DNA of 5,296 nucleotides from Selenomonadales bacterium (GTDB taxonomy: Bacteria; Bacillota; Negativicutes; RGIG982). Made by a program: the position numbers and the translations under genes. Under the pieces are notes generated by a model that saw only the letters and a program-made list of their open reading frames with translations, did not search any database and was not told the origin of the DNA. Of this stretch, positions 1 through 5,296 are shown one piece after another (the stretch's first letter is position 1; each line of letters begins with the position of its first letter). The stretch is from assembly GCA_017390595.1 (NCBI GenBank), contig JAFPBC010000178.1, forward strand, positions 1 through 5,296, written 5' to 3'.

Positions 1-5
1 GAAAT

Positions 6-42
6 TCTTATGCCCTAAAAGCATAAGATGTCTTGTTTTTTT
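6..42 (+). terminator. Weak terminator-like hairpin, probably of a gene upstream of the window
   Basis: TCTTATGC at 6-13 pairs perfectly with GCATAAGA at 21-28, an 8-bp stem around a 7-base loop. A run of seven T follows at 36-42. The stem is AT-rich and the T run starts seven bases after it, so this is a weaker terminator than the one at 1883-1916. It most likely ends transcription of a gene lying to the left, which cannot be seen. It could instead be a leader structure or chance. Confidence 0.42.
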
Positions 43-78
43 GGGAAGAAAGGAGTACACAGGGAGGTGTCATACTCA

Positions 79-112
79 TAATTCGAAAGAATTGCGATTA
101 GCTTTCGGATTA
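79..112. promoter_or_regulatory. Inverted repeat upstream of the permease promoter, candidate operator
   Basis: Bases 79-89 are complementary to 102-112 over 11 positions with one G-T mismatch (core CGAAAG / CTTTCG), separated by 12 bases. A shorter perfect repeat, AATTC-GAAA-GAATT at 80-93, overlaps its left arm. The element ends nine bases before the proposed -35 box at 122, where an activator or looping repressor could bind. Lactate permease genes are commonly controlled by a local regulator (GntR-type LldR or LutR families), but no known consensus is recognised here, so the binding protein is unknown. If transcription starts further upstream the same bases would form an RNA hairpin. Confidence 0.4.
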
Positions 113-121
113 AAATGCAGA

Positions 122-150
122 TTAACATCATTACTTTTTCACGCAATAAT
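122..150 (+). promoter_or_regulatory. Sigma-A type promoter of the lactate permease gene
   Basis: TTAACA at 122-127 (five of six matches to TTGACA) and AATAAT at 145-150 (five of six matches to TATAAT) are separated by exactly 17 bases, the optimal spacing. Transcription would start near 156-158, giving a short leader of about 30 bases before the ATG at 186. The flanking DNA is AT-rich, as expected of a strong promoter. AT-rich sequence also produces chance matches, so the start site is a prediction. Confidence 0.62.
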
Positions 151-168
151 AAAACTTAATAAAAATTT

Positions 169-176
169 GAGGGGTG
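169..176 (+). promoter_or_regulatory. Ribosome binding site that fixes the permease start
   Basis: GAGGGGTG resembles the anti-Shine-Dalgarno target GGAGGTG and ends nine bases before the ATG at 186. The in-frame GTG at 174 lies inside this site and has no comparable site of its own upstream (only AT-rich sequence). The ATG is therefore the better start. Confidence 0.7.
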
Positions 177-185
177 TTTTCAAAG

Positions 186-1835
186 ATGTGGACTCAAACA
201 TATGACCCGATGGGCGGTCAGGTTCTCTCTGCACTCGTTGCAGCGATTCCGCTTATCGTATTGTTGTTCCTTCTCGGTGTAAGACGTACACCGGCACACA
301 TTGCAGCTCCGATTGGTCTCCTTTGCGGTGTAGCAGTTGCAGTTGCAGTATGGGGCATGCCTATGGGCCTCGCTATCAACTCCATTTTCAATGGTGCAGT
401 ATTCGGTTTGTTCCCGATCGTATGGATCGTTGTTACCGCTATCTGGGTATACAACATGACTGTTGAATCGGGCGAATTCGAAATCATTAAAAACTCCTTG
501 GCTTCGATCACAGCTGACCGTCGTTTGCAGGCTACTTTCGTAGCATTCGCATTCGGTTCCTTCCTCGAAGGTACGGCTGGTTTCGGTACTCCGGTTGCTA
601 TCACGGCAGCAATGCTCACTGGTCTCGGCTTCAACCCGATCTATGCAGCAGCTGTTTGCTTGATCGCTAACACGGCTCCGGTTGCTTTCGGTGGTATCGG
701 TATTCCGGTTATCGTATTGTCGCAGGTTTCCGAACTCGACATCATGCACCTCAGCCAGATCATCGGCCGTCAGTTGCCGTTCCTTTCCATCATCGTTCCG
801 CTTTGGGTAGCAGTAACGATGTCCGGTTGGAAACGCTCGATGGAAGTTCTTCCGGCTCTCTTGGTTGCAGGTTGCTGCTTCGCAGGTACGCAGTTCTACA
901 CGGCTAACTTCATTAGCCCGTACCTCCCGGACATCACGTCCGCAGCTGTTACGATCATCGGTCTTTTGGTATTCCTCAAAGTTTGGAAACCGAAAAACAT
1001 CTGGAAATTCCCGGATGAAGTTGATGATGGTAAAGGCGCAGTAGAACTCAAATACAGCATGGGTGAAGTTGTTCGCGCATGGTTCCCGTTCGTTCTCCTC
1101 GCTGTATTCGTATTCGCTTGGGGTCTCGATGCTGTTAAAGCTATCCTCGCTCCGACGAACATCTCCTTCGCATGGCCTGGTCTCCACAACGAAGTTATCA
1201 AAACGGCTCCGATCGTTGCTCAAGACGCTCCGTATGCTGCTAAATACACGTTCCAGTGGCTCTCCGCTGGTGGTACGGCAATCCTCATTTCGGGTATCTT
1301 GTCCGTATTCGTAATTCCGAACTATGGCTTCGGTAAAGCAATTCCGTGCTTCTTCAAAACGATCTACACGCTTCGTTGGGCTATCTGGACGATCGCTATC
1401 ATCCTCGGTCTCGCATACCTCTTGAACTACAGCGGTATGAGCTCGACGATGGGTCTTGCAATGACGAAAACGGGTGCTCTCTATCCGTTCTTCGCTCCGG
1501 TACTCGGCTGGTTGGGCGTATTCCTCACTGGTTCTGACACGTCCGCAAACGCACTCTTCGGTGCTTTGCAGCGTACGACTGGTGAACAGCTCGGCGTTGA
1601 CCCGTACCTCATGACGGCTGCTAACTCCTCCGGTGGTGTTTGCGGTAAAATGATCTCGCCGCAGTCCATCTCGGTTGCTTGCGCAGCTACGGGTATGGTT
1701 GGTCAGGAAGGTGCGATCCTCCGTAAAACGGTTGCTCACTCCTTCGCAATGTTGATCGTTCTTTGTATCATGACGTATCTCCAGGCTACGGTTCTCCACT
1801 GGATGCTTCCTGCATACGAAGCAGTAGTAAAATAA
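186..1835 (+). CDS. lldP: L-lactate permease (LldP/LctP family lactate:proton symporter)
   Basis: This is an integral inner-membrane transporter that imports lactate (in the E. coli homologues L-lactate, D-lactate and glycolate) with protons. It has 549 residues from the ATG at 186, close to the 551 of E. coli LldP, and lines up with it from the N-terminal WxQxYDP region to the C-terminus. It is hydrophobic throughout, with roughly 12-14 membrane segments. Family motifs are FLEGTAGFGTPVAIT (126-140), NTAPVAFGGIGIP (162-174), GWLGVFLTGSDTSANALF (441-458) and GKMISPQSISVACAATGM (487-504). An in-frame GTG at 174 would add four residues but overlaps the ribosome binding site. The gene has its own promoter and terminator, so it is monocistronic. 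No lactate dehydrogenase or lutABC-type oxidation genes adjoin it here. Codons are strongly biased (GGT, CGT, AAC, TTC, AAA; no TTA, CTA or TCA after position 183), suggesting high expression. Family assignment is secure; exact substrate preference is inferred. Confidence 0.96.
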   Translation: MWTQTYDPMGGQVLSALVAAIPLIVLLFLLGVRRTPAHIAAPIGLLCGVAVAVAVWGMPMGLAINSIFNGAVFGLFPIVWIVVTAIWVYNMTVESGEFEIIKNSLASITADRRLQATFVAFAFGSFLEGTAGFGTPVAITAAMLTGLGFNPIYAAAVCLIANTAPVAFGGIGIPVIVLSQVSELDIMHLSQIIGRQLPFLSIIVPLWVAVTMSGWKRSMEVLPALLVAGCCFAGTQFYTANFISPYLPDITSAAVTIIGLLVFLKVWKPKNIWKFPDEVDDGKGAVELKYSMGEVVRAWFPFVLLAVFVFAWGLDAVKAILAPTNISFAWPGLHNEVIKTAPIVAQDAPYAAKYTFQWLSAGGTAILISGILSVFVIPNYGFGKAIPCFFKTIYTLRWAIWTIAIILGLAYLLNYSGMSSTMGLAMTKTGALYPFFAPVLGWLGVFLTGSDTSANALFGALQRTTGEQLGVDPYLMTAANSSGGVCGKMISPQSISVACAATGMVGQEGAILRKTVAHSFAMLIVLCIMTYLQATVLHWMLPAYEAVVK

Positions 1836-1882
1836 TTCAAACTTACTCCCATTAAACTTATGATGTTAAATCGCATTTACTC

Positions 1883-1916
1883 TCGGCATAGCCTTTGTGC
1901 TATGCCGATTTTTTTT
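1883..1916 (+). terminator. Strong intrinsic terminator after the lactate permease
   Basis: TCGGCATAGC at 1883-1892 pairs perfectly with GCTATGCCGA at 1899-1908, a 10-bp stem with a 6-base loop. It is followed immediately by eight T (1909-1916), with another T run just beyond. It lies 47 bases after the permease stop codon and separates the permease from the aminopeptidase-topB unit. Confidence 0.93.
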
Positions 1917-2029
1917 GTCTTTTTTGCGATATGAGAAAGAAGCAGTGAGAAAAGGTCTGTGCGATGAATATGTCACGATGCTTTCCTATAAAAAAAGTAT
2001 GCATTATTATAAAAAGGTGACAAATGGCT

Positions 2030-2059
2030 TTGTAGATTGGCTTCGTTATGATGTATAAT
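2030..2059 (+). promoter_or_regulatory. Candidate promoter of the aminopeptidase-topB operon
   Basis: A perfect TATAAT lies at 2054-2059. The best -35 candidate is TTGTAG at 2030-2035 (three of six matches to TTGACA) with an 18-base spacer. Transcription would start near 2066, leaving a purine- and AT-rich leader of about 50 bases before the ATG at 2117. The weak -35 suggests moderate expression, consistent with less biased codon use in the two genes downstream. A promoter is expected here because the preceding gene ends in a strong terminator. Confidence 0.52.
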
Positions 2060-2116
2060 GTAGAGTAAGTAGAATAGATTAAACATTAGAGTATAGATAG
2101 ATGGGAGATATGAAAG

Positions 2117-3352
2117 ATGAAAGCATATGAACGTTTTTTAGATAACTATGCGTCGCTTATCGTTGGGGCGGGTGTCAATATCCAGGAAGGGCAGCTTCTC
2201 GTGATCGCGTCGCCGATCGAGTGCGCCGATTTTGCGCGCCGTATTGCCCAAAAAGCGTACGAGTGCGGTGCCAAGGATGTCGTGATGAATTGGCGTGACG
2301 AGCTGTTTTCGAAGATACGTTACCAAGGTGCGCCCGAAGAGGTGTTCGGTGAGTTCCCCGAGTGGCAGAAGGAGTATTACAAGTTCTATACGGATAAGGG
2401 GGCGGCATTCATCAGCATCGCGGCGAATGATCCCGAGCTTCTTAAGGATGTCGATCCGAAACGTATCGCGATGGTGCAGAAGACGAACAGTATCGCGCTT
2501 GCGGAGCATCGCGACAAGCTGATGAGCAATGAGAATGCATGGTGCGTCGTGTCGGTGCCGACGGTCGCTTGGGCGAAGAAGGTATTCCCCGAGTATTCGG
2601 CGGAGCAGGCGGTCGATGCTCTGTGGGGTGCTATTTTGACGAGTGTTCGTGCGAATGAGGACGATCCGACGGGTGCGTGGGACAAGCATAAAAAAGCACT
2701 TCGCAAGCGTATGGCGTTCTTGAATAAGTATGATTTCCGTCGTCTCCGTTACCAAAATTCGCTCGGTACGGACTTGGTCGTAGGGCTTCCCGAGGGTCAT
2801 CAATGGCTCGGCGGTGCAGAGGAAACGAAACAAGGCGTAGAGTTCATCGCGAATATCCCGACGGAAGAGGTCTTTACGCTTCCGCACAAAGAGGAAGTAG
2901 ACGGCATCGTATACAGTTCGAAACCGCTCAATTATCAGGGCAATCTGATAGACCGTTTCTCGCTCGTCTTCGAGAAGGGCAAGGTCGTATCTTGCTCGGC
3001 GGCAGTCGGTCAGGCGGTGCTCGAAAATCTCATCGCGACGGACGACGGTGCGGCTCGTCTCGGTGAGGTGGCACTTGTGCCGTTCGATTCGCCGATATCG
3101 AATTCGAATATTCTCTTCTATAATACGCTGTTCGATGAGAATGCATCGTGTCACTTGGCATTCGGTAAGGCATATCCCGTTTGCCTCAAGGGTGGGGAAG
3201 AGATGGATAAGGATACGCTCGAGGCCGCAGGGGTGAATGATTCGCTCGTCCATGTCGACTTTATGATCGGTACGAAAGACCTTTCGATAGACGGTCAGAC
3301 GGCAGACGGCGAGTGGGTGCCTGTGTTCCGCAATGGTAATTTCGTAGAATAA
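2117..3352 (+). CDS. ampS: Cytoplasmic metallo-aminopeptidase, peptidase family M29 (AmpS/PepS/aminopeptidase T type)
   Basis: It removes N-terminal amino acids from peptides using a two-metal centre (cobalt or zinc in characterised relatives) and acts in cytoplasmic peptide turnover. The 411-residue length matches the family (about 410). The metal ligands known from M29 structures are all present with normal spacing: E251 (in NIPTEEVFT), E317 (LGEVALV), H346 (SCHLAFG) and H379/D381 (VHVDFMIGT), plus the catalytic-site tyrosine Y353 (KAYP). There is no signal peptide or membrane segment. The start is supported by GGGAG at 2103-2107, nine bases before the ATG; the ATGs at 2101 and 2110 are out of frame. 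The stop lies 14 bases before topB, implying co-transcription. Codons favour GCG, GTC and GAG, unlike the permease. M29 membership is confident; the subfamily (AmpS, PepS or PepT-like thermophilic type) and substrate preference are not decided by sequence alone. Confidence 0.95.
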   Translation: MKAYERFLDNYASLIVGAGVNIQEGQLLVIASPIECADFARRIAQKAYECGAKDVVMNWRDELFSKIRYQGAPEEVFGEFPEWQKEYYKFYTDKGAAFISIAANDPELLKDVDPKRIAMVQKTNSIALAEHRDKLMSNENAWCVVSVPTVAWAKKVFPEYSAEQAVDALWGAILTSVRANEDDPTGAWDKHKKALRKRMAFLNKYDFRRLRYQNSLGTDLVVGLPEGHQWLGGAEETKQGVEFIANIPTEEVFTLPHKEEVDGIVYSSKPLNYQGNLIDRFSLVFEKGKVVSCSAAVGQAVLENLIATDDGAARLGEVALVPFDSPISNSNILFYNTLFDENASCHLAFGKAYPVCLKGGEEMDKDTLEAAGVNDSLVHVDFMIGTKDLSIDGQTADGEWVPVFRNGNFVE

Positions 3353-3366
3353 AGGAAGTTTGGACG

Positions 3367-5296
3367 ATGGGAAAAAGAGTCGTATTGGCGGAGAAGCCTT
3401 CTGTTGCACGCGATCTTGCGAGGGTGCTTGGTTGCGGAAAAGACAGCGGCGGCTTTTTCGAAGGGAAAGAAGATATCGTAACGTGGGCGCTTGGGCATCT
3501 GGTGACGCTTGCCGATCCCGAGGTGTACGACGATTCGTATAAGGTGTGGCGCATCGAAGACTTGCCGATGCTTCCGTCCGCAATGAAGCTCGTGACGATC
3601 AAGGGCACGACGAAACAATTTCAAACGGTAAAAAAACTGCTTTCGCGTGATGATGTATCGGAAGTCGTCATCGCGACCGATGCGGGCCGCGAAGGGGAGC
3701 TTGTGGCGCGGTGGATACTGGTGAAGGCAAACTGTAAGAAGCCTATCAAACGCTTGTGGATATCGTCGGTGACGGATAAGGCGATCCGCGAAGGGTTCGC
3801 GCGTCTTGCCGACGGGAAAGCATACGATACGCTGTACCTGGCGGCATCTGCGCGTGCCGAAGCCGATTGGCTCGTCGGCATCAATGCGACACGTGCGCTG
3901 ACTTGTAAGCATAATGCACAGCTTTCGTGCGGTCGTGTGCAGACACCGACGCTGGCGATGATCGCCGCAAGACAAGACGAGATACAGAATTTCACAGCGA
4001 AACCGTATTACGGTCTGGCGATGAAATGCAAGGGATATCGCTTGACGTGGTTTGACGGTAAGACGAATCAGACGCGCATCCAAAGTCGTGAACGGTGCGA
4101 AGATATCTTGAAACGCATCGCGGGCGAACGTGTTGTCGTGCGCGAGGTGACGAAGAAGGCGAAGCAGAAGCAGTCTCCGCAGCTCTATGACTTGACGGAG
4201 CTTCAGCGTGACGCGAACAAGCTGTACGGCTATTCGGCAAAAGAGACGCTGTCTTTGATGCAGAAGCTGTACGAGTCTCATAAGATATTGACGTATCCGC
4301 GTACCGATTCGCGCTATCTGTCCGCGGATATCGTGCAGACGATACCCGAGAGACTCAAGGCGTGCGGGATCGGTTCGTTCAGTAAGCCTGCGTTTCAAAT
4401 ATTGAAAAGACCGATCGCGGTAAATAAGAACTATGTCGATGATACGAAGGTATCCGACCATCATGCCATCATTCCGACGGAGCAGTTCGTCAACTTGGCA
4501 AAATTGACCGACCGCGAACAGAAGATATACGAGCTTGTCGTGCGTCGATTCTTGGCGGTCTTGTGTCCGCCGATGACGTATGACGAAGTGACTGTCGTGG
4601 CAGAGTGCGGTGGTGAACGATTCCGCGCGAGCGGGAAGCATATCACGTCGCTTGGTTGGCGTGAGCTGTATACGAAGATAGATGAAGACGATGGTGAGGA
4701 AGATGAACAGTCGCTTCCGTCTCTGACCGAAGGCGATGTGCTGGACGGTACGGCGGTATTGACGGAAGGCAAGACGAAGCCGCCCGCCTACTTCACGGAG
4801 GCGACGCTTCTGTCTGCGATGGAACATCCTGCGAAATATATGCCCGAAGAAAGTGCGGAGCTTAAAAAGCTCATCGGCGTAACGGGCGGTCTCGGTACGG
4901 TGGCGACGCGGGCGGATATCATTGAAAAGCTGTTCGCGACGTTCCTGATCGAGAAAAAGGGCAGCGAGATATATGTCACGAGCAAGGGCAAACAGCTTCT
5001 CGAGCTCGTGCCGAGCGAGCTCAAGTCGCCTGCTCTGACGGCAAAATGGGAGCAGACGTTCGAAGAGATCGTTCGCGGCGGTAAGAAGGTACAGTCGTCG
5101 TTCCTTGCCGATATCCGCGATTATACGAAGCATATCACGCAGTCTATCAAAGACAGCGAAGCACGATTCCGTCACGATAACGTCACGAGGACGAAATGCC
5201 CCGAATGCGGCAAATTCCTCTTGTCGGTAAACGGCAAGAAATCGAAGATGCTCGTTTGTCCCGACCGCGAGTGTGGATATCGTAAGACACTTTCGC
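3367..5296 (+). CDS. topB: DNA topoisomerase III (type IA), 3' end cut by the window edge
   Basis: It cuts and rejoins one DNA strand to decatenate DNA and resolve recombination and replication intermediates. The frame is open for 643 codons and leaves the window without a stop. Bacillus subtilis TopB has about 727 residues, so roughly 80-90 are probably missing. Domains in order: TOPRIM (about 1-140) with E9 in LAEKPS and D105/E109/E111 in ATDAGREGE; the strand-passage core with SARAEADWLVGINATRA (161-177) and SCGRVQTPTLAMI (187-199); catalytic Y310 in TYPRTDSRYLS; DHHAIIPT (364-371); an acidic stretch (439-447); GGLGTVATRADIIEKLF (507-523); and a C-terminal zinc finger with C611, C614, C631 and C636. 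The start has AGGAAG at 3353-3358, eight bases before the ATG, and the AEKPS motif follows at the expected distance. It sits 14 bases after the aminopeptidase stop, so the two share a transcript. The close Bacillus-type match favours the chromosomal housekeeping enzyme over plasmid or ICE topoisomerases, though only wider context can settle that. Confidence 0.96.
   Translation, partial: MGKRVVLAEKPSVARDLARVLGCGKDSGGFFEGKEDIVTWALGHLVTLADPEVYDDSYKVWRIEDLPMLPSAMKLVTIKGTTKQFQTVKKLLSRDDVSEVVIATDAGREGELVARWILVKANCKKPIKRLWISSVTDKAIREGFARLADGKAYDTLYLAASARAEADWLVGINATRALTCKHNAQLSCGRVQTPTLAMIAARQDEIQNFTAKPYYGLAMKCKGYRLTWFDGKTNQTRIQSRERCEDILKRIAGERVVVREVTKKAKQKQSPQLYDLTELQRDANKLYGYSAKETLSLMQKLYESHKILTYPRTDSRYLSADIVQTIPERLKACGIGSFSKPAFQILKRPIAVNKNYVDDTKVSDHHAIIPTEQFVNLAKLTDREQKIYELVVRRFLAVLCPPMTYDEVTVVAECGGERFRASGKHITSLGWRELYTKIDEDDGEEDEQSLPSLTEGDVLDGTAVLTEGKTKPPAYFTEATLLSAMEHPAKYMPEESAELKKLIGVTGGLGTVATRADIIEKLFATFLIEKKGSEIYVTSKGKQLLELVPSELKSPALTAKWEQTFEEIVRGGKKVQSSFLADIRDYTKHITQSIKDSEARFRHDNVTRTKCPECGKFLLSVNGKKSKMLVCPDRECGYRKTLS

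Noticed and set aside
61..70. Shine-Dalgarno-like AGGGAGGTGT, and AAAGGAG at 49-55
   Set aside because: No ATG, GTG or TTG with a meaningful reading frame follows at a usable distance, so these are purine-rich chance matches.
115..159. Possible 14-residue leader peptide starting at ATG 115
   Set aside because: There is no ribosome binding site, and it spans the predicted promoter, so it would not be transcribed from it.
180..1799. Long open frame on the - strand opposite the permease (about 539 codons)
   Set aside because: It is the codon-aligned antisense frame and stays open because the permease avoids TTA, CTA and TCA codons after its first codons. Its translation has no recognisable domain, no ribosome binding site, and an implausible Arg/Glu/Asn/Thr/Cys-rich composition for a membrane-gene complement.
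1999..2013. ATGCAT palindrome and TATAAA box as a second promoter for the aminopeptidase
   Set aside because: No acceptable -35 box occurs 16-18 bases upstream, and the region is AT-rich enough to give such matches by chance.
2061..2093. Direct repeat TAGAGTA at 2061-2067 and 2087-2093
   Set aside because: Seven bases in a simple A/G/T-rich leader are expected by chance, and there is no third copy or symmetry.
2138..3583. Long - strand frame opposite the aminopeptidase (about 481 codons)
   Set aside because: It is a codon-aligned shadow bounded by the single TTA codon near the gene start. It crosses the intergenic gap and the topB start without any domain or start signal.
3295..5175. Very long - strand frame opposite topB (about 626 codons)
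   Set aside because: It is again codon-aligned antisense, open because topB lacks TTA, CTA and TCA codons. It is Arg/Leu/His-rich with no recognisable family, while the + strand carries every conserved TopB motif.
3367..5296. topB as part of an integrative or plasmid-borne element
   Set aside because: Elements often carry topoisomerase III genes, but there are no relaxase, integrase, repeat or attachment-site signals, and the sequence resembles the chromosomal Bacillus-type enzyme.

Overview
The window reads as ordinary chromosomal DNA of a low-to-moderate-GC member of the Firmicutes (Bacillota). The evidence is good Shine-Dalgarno sites, sigma-A type promoter elements, a classic U-tract terminator, and a topoisomerase III that closely follows the Bacillus TopB pattern from residue 1 to the window edge. 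A lactate permease with strong codon bias would suit a lactate-using anaerobe of the Negativicutes (Selenomonas-like), but that placement is inference only.

Layout, all genes on the + strand. Positions 1-185 are a non-coding leader: a weak terminator-like hairpin that probably ends an upstream gene, a long inverted repeat that may be an operator, and a near-consensus promoter. Positions 186-1835 encode an LldP-family lactate:H+ symporter, closed by a strong intrinsic terminator at 1883-1916. The rest of the 281-base gap (to 2116) is AT-rich and holds a candidate promoter with a perfect TATAAT box, but no convincing gene. Positions 2117-3352 encode an M29-family metallo-aminopeptidase with all expected metal ligands. 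Fourteen bases later, topB (DNA topoisomerase III) starts at 3367 and runs off the right edge at 5296. It is open throughout, with about 643 codons present and roughly 80-90 C-terminal residues probably missing.

The permease is a single-gene transcription unit. The aminopeptidase and topB look like a two-gene (or longer) operon without an obvious functional link: one handles peptide turnover in the cytoplasm, the other DNA decatenation and recombination intermediates. The permease also differs from the other two genes in codon choice, which suggests much higher expression.

I found no mobile element, CRISPR array, RNA gene or clear novel system. The most interesting items are the inverted repeat just upstream of the permease promoter, the choice of the permease start codon, and the expression contrast between the two transcription units.
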